A stretch of 64,000 bases of DNA, from contig OW121849.1 in assembly GCA_933228895.1 (NCBI GenBank), positions 125,678,849-125,742,848 on the forward strand, written 5' to 3'. Origin of the DNA: Platycnemis pennipes. Taxonomy: Eukaryota > Arthropoda > Insecta > Odonata > Platycnemididae. Position 1 is the stretch's first letter. Each line of letters opens with the position of its first letter. Positions 11,944 to 22,600 of the stretch are shown here, piece after piece. The notes beneath the pieces were generated by a model. That model searched no databases. It was not told the origin of the DNA and saw nothing but the letters and a program-made list of their open reading frames with translations. The translations under genes and the position numbers were made by a program.

Positions 11944-12342
11944 TAAGGATCGAACTCGCGACCTGCAGTACAGTATTCCTCATTTTTAACAACTACGCTA
12001 TCATAGGTTCACGGGAATCTGGCGAATGTAGGCGACCCGCGTGACATTCGGCTTTATTTTTTTTCTCGCGCATATGGAGAAAAAAGTCACGACGAGTATT
12101 TTTTTTATTTTGTTTTTGTGGCACAGAAAAAATCTTCTCATTTCGTGACCAAGTTACACAACCCCTCCTTGTCAGTATCTACCATACGTACGTACATTCC
12201 ATTCGCGGAGCGCATCGATCACTAAGGCGATAAATTTAAAATCTCCGATCCGGATCTAAATTTTTACTGCCTTCGGATATGATTTCAGTAGCGAATGAAA
12301 TGAAAGACCCGTGGATCTTTGGATCCGACCCGACCATCCTTA
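11944..12342 (-). repeat. dispersed repeat copy 1, tRNA-like end
   Basis: A ~399-bp segment homologous along its length to 12477-12855. Both begin TA(A/G)GGATCGAACT and end CCATC(C/A)(T/C)TA. Shared internal blocks include GCGAATGTAGGC, CCGCGTGACAT and GGATCTTTGGATCCGAC. On the minus strand TAGCGTAGTTG followed by GAGTTCGATCC resembles tRNA A and B boxes. The terminal TAAGGAT/ATCCTTA pair also resembles short inverted repeats, so a MITE is an alternative. No target duplication was found. Confidence 0.5.
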
Positions 12343-12476
12343 ATTTATGAGTGTTACATTTGTAAATCTAATTTAAACAACAAAAGTATTATAAAGTGAG
12401 TACTCAGATGGAATGCTTTGAAATTGAAGATGATAACATTTTCGATGTAATGACTGAAAGAAAAATTAAACTGTGA

Positions 12477-12855
12477 TAGGGATCGAACTTCGCACAGTAA
12501 ACTAGCTCTCGTTGTCCGCCTGATCCCGGCGAATGTAGGCTAACCGCGTGACATCCTAGGTAATTTTTCCCGCGATACCGGGGTAATGGGGAAAAGTCAT
12601 ATTTCTTTATTTTGCTTCTAGTTGCACGGGAACATTTTCATCTAATTTCGTGACCTGAGTTACACATCCTCTTCTTGTCAATATCTACTGCTTCTACATG
12701 CCATTCACGGGGCACTTCGATCGCTAAGCCGCGAAAATTTAAAATCTACGATTCGGATCCGATTTTATACCGTGTCTTTGGATCCGAATCCGGAGCCGAG
12801 TAAAATGAAAGATCCGCGGATCTTTGGATCCGACGGATCCGATCCGGCCATCACT
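12477..12855 (-). repeat. dispersed repeat copy 2
   Basis: The second, diverged copy of the family at 11944-12342 in the same orientation, ~379 bp. It has the B-box-like AAGTTCGATCC on the minus strand and a GGATCC-rich right end. Several small indels separate the copies, so both insertions are old. Confidence 0.5.
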
Positions 12856-13569
12856 ACACGTTAGGCATATGTTTGCGTATCATGGGCTTAGTTCGATGTG
12901 CAATGAATGAGAACAAAGGGCACTTGACGTGACGCTGAAGGCATCCGTTCGACACACCCCCGTTCATCTTCCCGGGCAAATCGTTGACTGCGTTCTGCGT
13001 CATCTCAAAAGTCCTACCGGAAGTCGGAACTACTTTTTTATTTTTTAGATATTTTTTCTTGTCTACCGGAACTCGGAACTATTTTTTTTATTTTATACAT
13101 TTTTTGTAGCTCGTCTGTAATTGGTCGGGGAAGCGAACGTTTTCATTCAAATTTGTAGCGTTGCATTAGTCAACACGCAGAGCCTCGAGGAATGTTTGTG
13201 TCTTCTTCCATGGTTGTGTGTTATTCTTGGTGATTTAGTTCCTGATTGTGTTTTTAGTCGTTTACTGTAGGAGAAAGTGTATCAAGAATGTGTATGCGAC
13301 GTGTGCTTTGTTAATGCTGAATTCATATCTTGTTATGGTCAGTTATTTTAAACGTAGTTAGCACGATTTATGCCCCGTTTGGCATAGTGAAAGTGTGGAA
13401 GTGATTGCTGATGTGCTGGAAAGCTAATGTTAACTTTCAAATAACCGTCATTTTGACGAAGTTTTTTCGACTAAGTCTCGCTACTGCCTCATGACCTTGT
13501 AAATACTCGCCAGCTAACGGTTAACGTTAATAAGGCGAGAGACATAAACAACAACATTGATCTTGTTTG

Positions 13570-13755
13570 CTTTGTGGAGGTGGTCTGTGTAAAGTGTTTG
13601 TGGACATACATAGGCTAGCTTTCCTTCGCCACTCACGAGTTTCTAGGAAATGGATTGTCCCAGATGTCTTCTTGCTGGTCGTAAGTGACAAGGAAACATT
13701 TCCACTCACATCGCATGTTCGTAAATGTTTTGGCTGTTTCACTCATCATAATATG
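13570..13755 (+). pseudogene. THAP-like zinc-finger exon remnant
   Basis: The frame reads C-x4-C, 45 residues, then C-x2-C-F, close to the THAP signature C-x2-4-C-x35-53-C-x2-H. It also keeps an HR...RKWIV core and a P-LTSHVRKCFGCF block where THAP proteins have P-x-S/K-H-x-R-x-C-S-x-H-F. The final zinc histidine is replaced by cysteine. There is no ATG: an in-frame TGA lies at 13558-13560. The segment ends at AT|GTAAGT, a strong splice donor, so it looks like a first coding exon. THAP domains occur in P-element and Kolobok-type transposases and in host factors, which fits a decayed transposon gene. No downstream exon was recognised. Confidence 0.33.
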
Positions 13756-13857
13756 TAAGTCTTTCTACCTTCGTCCTCCTTTTGTATTATCCAGGTGTTT
13801 TTTTGTGAAACACTCAATTGTATTTGGGGAGCAATACACTACTATTAATAACGTTCT

Positions 13858-13910
13858 GATGACCCGAGTGACTTCCTTAGCTCTTAGGGGTGTGTGTTCG
13901 AACACAGTTC
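13858..13910 (+). repeat. tRNA-like A/B-box pair (SINE remnant)
   Basis: TGACCCGAGTGAC resembles an A box and GTGTTCGAACAC a B box about 35 nt later. There is no tRNA cloverleaf, so a degenerate SINE head is the likely reading. Confidence 0.3.
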
Positions 13911-15594
13911 ACCTTGACTGTGTTAGAGAAATTTTCCTAAGTATCCTCGTTTAAATTAAATTATGTTCCTAAACTCTTTATTCCTGAATGATATATTTTA
14001 ATGCAAAGTTTTCCTGGATACCATAGCAATTCATTCAATTTTCTGTAGTTTCAAGACATATTGGCCTGCTAGTGTGGATAAGTAACTTATTTATGTCCAT
14101 TGTTATGAACCTGTCATTGATGAAGGATCATTATGACATTATTTCTATTGAGAAAGTTATCTATTTGGGAAGTAATTCAGAACTGTAGGATATACTTGTA
14201 CTTAAACTTGCACTGAAAACTTGTGTTATTTGATTGGAATGTACTGACTGCTTTTAACATTGTGCATGATGTCAATATGATTGATATTTGGTGTGGAAGT
14301 TATAGCCCATTCTGTGCCCCTCCATGTTTAATTGGAATAGATTTTATTACAGTTAAATATTAATTTTAATGCCTTTTATGTTGTTGAATGAATTAGCATG
14401 CAGTTGATGTGAATTCACTGTTAGCTATGGTAACGTTTATTTATTAAATTAAACCTGTTGTAAGTCAGTCACTTGCTGTATCATTGATATTTTGTGGGAC
14501 TTGTGCAGATCTTAATGAAAAATTATTTCTGATGTCTGAAAATTAATCGTTTACATATCAAGCAGGATTTTGTATGGAGGCTGCAGATGGGTTACTGAAT
14601 AAAAATAGCTTATTTATATTTTATTGCCTCTATCTTGAAAAATGACGATTGCTCAAATTTGACCAATAGATGTTCACTGATGTATTTGTAATTTTTGCCA
14701 ATCAAATAAACTTCTTCTTGTACAAAAGGTACAAATTTCTATTTATTTTGAAGATGAATTCCTGTCCACGTATTTATTTTCAGAGTTTGCGCCTTGTCAT
14801 ATACATCTGGTGACGATATTTAATCGATGAAGGTAATGCAGTATTTACTTCGTGTATGAAGTAGAACGGTCTTGGAATAGTAAACTTAGTGTAAACTGCC
14901 AAGAATTTAGTGATTAGTGTGGCTTCTCAATTAATTAGCCGTGTGTATGCGAAATTAGCAAGTTGAGCTTGGACTTTTACCTTATTTAATCAATCATGCA
15001 CTGTTTCCTATTCAGGGTTGCTAAACTTCTCGCCGAAAACTTGATTAAAACGAAAAAATTAACGGGGTTTAAGTATCAAGAATATATGATATATAGTAAA
15101 GAAGGAATTATGAATGTGAACAAGTTCTGCCATCTAGCGGTTGTATGTAGAACTGCGTGCACCACGGCTTATTTGCCTTTAAAATCTCAGCTAGTAACGG
15201 TAGACATTCTAAGATGTGCTAGTAGTCGACACGTCACGTTTTGAGTTTCACCTCCAAATCTTGTCAAACTATTATATCGTTGAGTTGACCGCCCGTGGTT
15301 CGACAGTCGAACAGTTGAACGTCTCCGATCCACACAGCGCTGACGATACATTGAGCCTAACTACTTTTCCGTCGCTTATTTATTTATTTATGCCAACGGC
15401 AAATCCATATCTTAAAGTCATCGTTATTTATCCTATTTATAAAATACGGATTTTTTGTCTTGAATTAAGAATTTTTAAAATTCCCGGCTCAGACCAGAAA
15501 ATCACGAATAATCCACGAACAATTCCCTGCTTTGAAAATTCACGAATAATTCCCGATTTTCCAGGTTTTCCCGGTCAGTGGACACCCTGAATAT

Positions 15595-18500
15595 TTTTTC
15601 ACCAAATGAGACGTCTTTCATCATGCGTCTTTACATATATATCAAAATACAACTAGGTGCATTTCATGTTTTTTTTCACAAAATATCGTACGATAGGTTT
15701 AAAAAATGTAAAATTTCATGCAAAATATTGCACTAACAGCCAAATACCGCTAAATTTCGCGAATAAAAATTTATTCGCAAAATTTTTGGTGAATTTCGCA
15801 AGTGTTAAAATGACAAATTTTACTTATTAAGGCTTTAAACGTCAAAATAACAACTTTTACACTCTTTAAAAAAAATATGCCAAATTGAAAAATGAAAAAT
15901 AATTTTGCGAAAAAACTCATTCGTGAAATTTCAGGGTCCCTAGCCATTAGGTGATTGGTCAGTTATGATTGATACAAGGTAAAGGTCTAATCAAATACAC
16001 TCCATATAAACCCATGTATTTAAGCAGCATAATACTCTTATGGCATTTTAATACTTATTCAATCACTTAGGCAGGAGCAATTCTTTTGAGTTACCTTCGT
16101 GGTAAATTCATTAATTTTCTTAAAATGAAAGGTTTTCCTTTTAAAAGATGGATATGCAAAGCTAATGTCACCATATTTATCAAGGACAAAAGTTGAAGGT
16201 ATGGTTCCACAGTATTTCACAAAATTAACATTTATTGCTACGTGCAAAAAATTGGGCATCTACAGTGGAAGAATTAAAATTAACACACAAAAAATTAAGA
16301 TCAACACAGCTAAAATATCATACCACTTATTTTATAAGAAAGTAAAGTAAAAAAACTCCCTGCTGTATTCCCCTAATTCATACTGAAACATTAAAGGGCA
16401 GAGAGAAGACATGAATGGAATCCTCAGGAGAGAAGCATAATTCATGTAACAGCACCTTTTGCTGCACCCTGAGCAACAGTACATTCATAAGAGGGCAATA
16501 TAAAGGGTATAACATCTAACAAAGCAGTGAAGTTGTGGAATTGGAGCGATTGGGTGAGAGGTGGTATTTTTGTTTCAGTCACAATTTTCCATCCTTTCAT
16601 CAATCCCTTCACTTCCTCCTCCCATTCTCTTCTCCTCTCAGTTTCCTCTCTTTCCACTCCCACTCCCTCAATTTTTCCCCAAACTATAGGCAATGAGAAC
16701 TGCCAAACATTAGCACTCGAACCTTCACACCCTATACAACTCACCCTTCGAATGTCATTGATAAAAACATTTGTACTAACATCCCTATATTAAAGAAAGA
16801 ACATTCTTCCTAAATATAAGTGACTAAAGTACTTAGGCAACTTGGACAAAATCCACCAAATGGAAACGTTGGAAAATGATAAAATAATTCATATTAACTG
16901 GCTGATGTGACTGGATAATTAAAAGATTTAAAAATAATAAAATTCTTTTTAAAATTAGATTTTTTTAGAAATTTGACAAATAAGTAAGAGCTTTTAGGTA
17001 GCTTGCAGGATAACAATATTTCATGTTTGCAAATCTTTGACTCTTAACTCAGCTCCTAAGAATAAATAGACATTTATACTCCAGAATGTAATTTAGCTCC
17101 CAATTTCTGTACATATGAAACATTAAGCAAATAACAATGAGTGGGAAAGATAAATTTCTACTAAGTAATCATCATCATCATCAACAAAGGGTAATATATT
17201 GACTTTTACCACAACATATGACAGAACTCAAATTGGTAAATACTACAACTCAGAAGATTTAGAACTTTATTATAAATCTGACCCCGTTAAAGCCACCACT
17301 AATTCACAAAATTTTATCGAATGCATACATTTACTATTTCCACAGTCCAATATGGTCACTACTTCATAAAAGTAGAGCATGCATTGTAATATTTACTTAA
17401 AAGTAATAAAATTGTTAGAGCAAGCAACTGTTTAATTACCTTCCCTAACTTTCATTCCCATTCAATCGTTTGTTTGGAGAGAAAGAGAGTGAGGGCAAAA
17501 AGGAATTGTTTAGGAAATATTTTTGGGTAACATGAAGCAACATGATTGGTCACACCAACCTTTCGGAAAAGTCTTTAGCCTGACAGAAGGAAAAACATCC
17601 CAAAGACAATACTACCTTAAGATATGGGCCATTACTGAAGCCTTAATATAACAATTTAAAAATTTGGAACAGTTTGGAAAGTGAACGTAATCATAAAATA
17701 ATTTTCTTCTACATGCGATATACAGGTTTCACTACAATGCAGATAAGCAGATCACTGATTGGCCAGAGGCCAAAGCCCTAGTGCAATCACTGTGGAGAAA
17801 TGACAGATTTTTATTTGATCTAGTTTTTTGTACAAGGCAGAAAAAGTACATATTATTCCAGCAAACTAGGTCCAAACCATGTAAACATGGGTTAAACCAA
17901 CTTTGAAGATAGCTGAATATTTAAAATTATTAAAACAACTATAAAATGTTGTGAACAAAAAAGCTTCTACACTACAAACTCCAAATTATGCACTAGATTA
18001 TCAAATGTAACCCACATTACTTCAGCCCATTATGATCTAAAAACTATACGTAATACAGTGCAGTCAAATAGTTTAAGCGATAGAGACAAAAGAGCTAAAT
18101 TTAGCTCATATAAATTACAAAACATTATAACTTTCTGCTTAATCACTAACGAGCTTATGCATAAAATATTTTTTTAACAATTACTACGGAATTGTTAGAG
18201 AGCCAAATGTAATGTAATCAGCTTAAACAGCACAACCCATTAAAAAGCTTATTATCAAGGCATTAAAGTTACTTAAGTACTAAAATTGCAATTTTTTCAA
18301 TAAGAGACTTAAGTATATTTCTAACAGACTATAGCAGCTATGGAGTAGCTAAATAAAAAGGTTATTCTCTTCTTCTAACTGAAGCTCCCATATACAACAT
18401 GCAATACATATTTCAGCAGAATTCATTGTCCTTATTTTTCAGCTATCTATGATCACTGAATAATAAACATTGGTGTCTATAAACTAACCTTATTCTTTTA

Positions 18501-19431
18501 AAGAATTCCATGCTTGTCATAAAATAATGATGTTCACATGGAGGAAATTTTAGCCTTTGTACAGTTAAAATACAAGGATATAATAAAACATTTACTTCCT
18601 AAGCTATAATGAAAATTGTGTATTATAAAGCATGGATTTTTTTAATCTTGCATTTTGAAAAAGATAACATTGTAACTGCATAACTGCTTAAAAGATGGGT
18701 GATGTTTTTTTTCTGATAAACATTCATTACCATTGAAGACAGGGGGGAAACAAGATCTTCCTTTCATGAAACAAACACAAAAAGCAACAAAAAAAAATTA
18801 GTAACACATCATTATTTCCTCCATCAGCAGAACATATCTGATCCATTCTCCAGTGGGACAGTTAACCATCAACCACACCATTTACTCTTCCTTTCCCAAC
18901 TAACTAGCTTCACCAGCAGCTGAAGTTATTAATCAAAAAGCTCAACAGCAAATAAAAAATGAATCATGCAACATGAGGCGTGGCAACAAACATACCCAAA
19001 CTTACCCGTTTAAATGCAGCCTCAAGTGCCCCGGCCCGAGCCCCATGTGACTCCGGGCCTGAGGCAAGTGCTTAACGGATTTTTTATTGGTCCTGTCCAA
19101 AAGGATTCCAGAATCAGAAATGGAAAAAAGGAATAATGACAACACCACAACTTCACTTCAAGATGTACCTAAATAAATCCTTAAAAATGTATCCCCATAT
19201 TTTTCTCGTGAATTGATTGAAAGACAAATAACCATACCTATGGCATATGAAGAAATTATGTCAATACAAAATATTCTCATAAATCCAAATTAACTGGGAT
19301 GAAATATCCAACTGCATTAAGACAATGTTTTTCCAAAGGGTAGGTGTGAAAATCATCTTTGCATGTGTAGTCTGAAAAGAGAGGGTTGGGAAAGGAGAAG
19401 GGTGGGGAGGTGCTTATATCTAGGAGGATAC
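15595..19431. other. intronic/non-coding stretch left of NAPRT exon 7
   Basis: About 3.8 kb with no supported exon. The stretch 15654-15942 is rich in TTCGCGAA-type motifs and ends AGGGTCCCTA, suggesting an old MITE, but no target duplication was found. The stretch 16560-16680 holds a pyrimidine-rich run (CTCC/TTCC), which explains the charged minus-strand ORF there. A short ATC repeat lies near 17167. Confidence 0.45.
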
Positions 19432-19625
19432 CTCTGAACATCGTACGTGTCGACGAGAGCCACAAAGCCTTCTGGAAAAGCAATTGCAAATGAAACTAGA
19501 GCAGCAAGCTCTCCATCCGATGCTTCTTCTGGCATGATATGAAGAAGCTCTGACAAGCGATGGCGCCATTCTGTGCTTAAAGCCACCAAATCTCGATTTT
19601 GGTTTGTCCGTTGATCTCGCAGCAT
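19432..19625 (-). CDS. NAPRT: NAPRT exon 7
   Basis: Acceptor CCATTAG and donor GTATCC. It starts in phase 0 and ends two bases into a codon after DTYDVQ. It encodes a variable helical linker followed by [20 protein letters not shown] and DTYDV, a family hallmark. The next exon should begin with an SG(L/I)PNF-like sequence, not found in the window. Confidence 0.92.
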
Positions 19626-22600
19626 CTAATGGAGAATAATGGCAAGAAAAATACACCATTAGCCTAACACACAATATTAGATCAAATTATTGACAACTAA
19701 ACATTTACTCCTGAACAATGTTGAGAACACGTCTACGGCTCTCGGAATAAAGAAGAAAAATTTCCCAAAGAAGTAGTCTTAAGGTATTTAAGACTACATT
19801 TATATCCGTTAAGCACTTACTCCCGCTGGGTAATTCTTCTTCCTAATTATTTTCAATTCAGAAAAAGCAAGGTCATTTGGCAAGAAAGCAGTCGAAGTAC
19901 CCACATTTTCAAAATTTCCTATAAGGTAACTTCATTCAGATAATTACAGATGAAAATGAAGGAGGAAAGGTAACAACTTGAGAGGCATTTCATTATGCAC
20001 AACACTTCCCTTCAGCATCATTAGTTTTACGGGCAATTTTCTCGAAACTAATTAAAAGCAAATGTTATCAACCACAAAGTTTGATACTAATAAGTTGAAA
20101 TACTTTGAAAAAATTATTAACCACAGAAGCTAAGGTGAAGTAACTAGTATTCAACAGTAGTAAAAAAATAAAATGAGGATATACTGAAGGAAAACCAATA
20201 ATGATACATGATTCTATAATGATTGTGTGGCTCACCATTAAATAATGATATGTCATTTGGCAGAAAGCATTCAATACAAATTTGTAATGGATAACATTCA
20301 TGATAGATAGAGGTAGGCTATTTTCGTTTTTGAGGAAATCGCGAAATTCCCTAACGAAGTTCAAAAACACCAAACAGTCATTTTTAGATGCATTACAGCT
20401 TAAAAAAGTTGAATAATAAGAATTTCGTTTACACAAAATCCATACTATTTGGTGAAATCATTAATAATTCGCGAAATCTGCTGTGAAATTATCGTGTTTT
20501 AACGTGAAATTTTGTCGAACCCGACATTTGGAAGTTGTACATCAGCAATAGATGTTTTTTAGTTTTTAATGTGTGGTAAAACGATCAGTAATCGTGTTAA
20601 TTATTTAACACGATAAAAAATACTCAATAAAGCCAGAAAAATATGGACACCTATGGAACTCTATTTTTGTGAATAAAGTCAATTTTACTTATTGGCAGAA
20701 ATGTAGTTAAGAACCAATAATTTATTTTCCTTTCTATTGTTGTATTACTCAAACAAGCCTTGATGATCTTTTACTTTAGAATTTGCATAAATATCACTTA
20801 CTGTGAACGTTTTAATGTGTTTTAAAATAGTTCAGAATAAACATTTTTTCACTGAAATTTCAATTATTTACCGCTTTTTTTGTGACAAAATCTACTACTT
20901 TATTCACCGAAATTCAGGAATTTTATTCACCATTTTTCACCAGCTCTAATGATGGATAAATAAGAAGAATGATGCAAATCTAAGTCATGCATGATTTGCA
21001 TCAATCTAATTAATCAAGCTTGAGTAGATAATGTTCATTTCATTACCTGACAGCAATAGAGAAGTGTTCAGTCAGTATTATAGATCATCAAAAAATCATT
21101 AAGAGAATCATAATATTATCATTATAACAATGATGTAAAACCCAACAAAATGGGAAGTGAAAGGTGCAATTACTGACCCTTGTTTGTAGTTCGCCAAAAT
21201 CAGAAAATGATGTGATGTAAGAATGAGCATGAGTGCCACGAACTGGGATGTTGAATAGTTTTCCGGCCAAAACATTGCTGGTCCCATCAAAGCCACCTGT
21301 TAAGTACATGCATTCATATTTCAGCAGGATAAAATCCATTTTTGGCCAAACATATTTATTTTAATGATAATTTTTCCTGCATATACAATGCAGCTGTGCC
21401 CCTAAAGAAGTTGATGGAAAACTGCCATTTCCATGATGAATGTGAATGTTATTCATGAATACTGCCAAAAATGCAAGCAAGTAGTAGTTTTCAGTACATA
21501 GTGTACAGTACCTAAGTACGCAACTTGCAGCCCATGAGTTCAGGAGTCTAAAAAAAATCAGCAGTTGCTACTTTGCCTTTTATGACAGATGCACCCCAAA
21601 TAAAAAGACCTCATACCCAATTCACATTTGCTCTATTGCATTAATAAAAATATTTTCATCTCTTCCGTCATGATCACACAAATTTGAACTGCAGAAAATA
21701 ATTATACCAACTATACATTACTGTACTAATTCACCATTTTCTAAGGTTTTGAAAAATGAATCAATATTTGATTTCATTGTACATTTTTTCTCATGCATAG
21801 GGAACTATTTGTAGACCAAAAATTTCAACCCCTAATCTTAAACCCTAACTTAAGAAAATAAATCATGGTTGCTGCTAGGGGAAGCTATGTCTACAACAAA
21901 AAAATAAGGTCATTTGCACCATTAAGAATATGTGGGTATTTATTTACATATTATCTTGGGCTAGATGAGGCCATATGGCCCCCTCTGCCCCTAGCCCAGG
22001 GTTTATCAAGATACAGAGTTCAATAATTAAACAGTTAACAAAAAAGAATTAAACCTTTTGTAGAGCCATATACATATTTTTTTACAATCGTTTAAATCAT
22101 CTTGAAAGAATTTGTGGCTCTACAAAGGAAAAAGTAAGTGACATGAAATTGAAAAAGATAAATTAGAAGGACAATCCAATTATATTGTTAAATTGTCATT
22201 AGAGGTCCATCCCCAGGGTTTAAACTTTGTGACATCAGCATGCAGTGAAATAATCTTTTGCGAAGCCTATATAATTGTGTATCTTTTTGAATTCTGCTGG
22301 GAGGTCGCTATATAGATGCATGAAGCTGGTGGTGAATGAAGTATTCATGTGTTCAGTTCGATGAGGCAGGTAACGGAAGTTAGTGGAAGCACCCCTAGTG
22401 GATCTTCCATGAACTTGGTCGAAAGTCTTTAGACAGTCTTTTATGAGCTTTGGAAGTCTGGTGGCAAGGCATTTATATCCACATTGATGTGAGGCATCTG
22501 AGTTCTCTTCTTTCTTTAATCTTTAATATTTGGGCTCTGTGTAATATGATGTCATGTGAGCCCAAGGGTGTGGGCGATACACATAACGCAGGCAAGCATT

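Larger units (their letters stand above)
10739..15589. mobile_element. putative DNA transposon bounded by CAGGGTGTCCACT repeats
   Basis: CAGGGTGTCCACT at the left end is repeated in inverted form at the right end (AGTGGACACCCTG). Both ends are directly flanked by AATAT (10734-10738 and 15590-15594), which could be a 5-bp target duplication. The subterminal zones carry related CCAGG/TTCAAGG-type motifs but are not otherwise alike. Inside are a THAP-like exon remnant, two copies of a ~390-bp repeat and tRNA-like SINE heads, so the interior is itself a mosaic. It may be one large degraded transposon or two elements of one family facing each other; no transposase catalytic core was found. Confidence 0.42.

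Noticed and set aside
11944..12006. True tRNA gene at the B-box-like GAGTTCGATCC
   Set aside because: A and B boxes exist, but the acceptor arms do not pair and the sequence belongs to a repeat with a second copy.
15654..15942. MITE bounded by TAGGTGCATTTC and GGGTCCCTA
   Set aside because: The ends match poorly and the 8-bp flanks (AATACAAC and GCCATTAG) are unrelated, so boundaries could not be supported.
16442..16744. 100-codon minus-strand ORF
   Set aside because: It is driven by a pyrimidine-rich run (complement of GAGGAG-type codons); it has no family motif and no splice partners.
19022..19075. Minus-strand exon-like segment (acceptor TGCCTCAG, open frame, donor GTAAGT) between NAPRT exon 7 and the left
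   Set aside because: Its open frame does not match the phase left by exon 7 (two bases carried over), the in-phase reading meets a stop, and the encoded residues do not resemble NAPRT.
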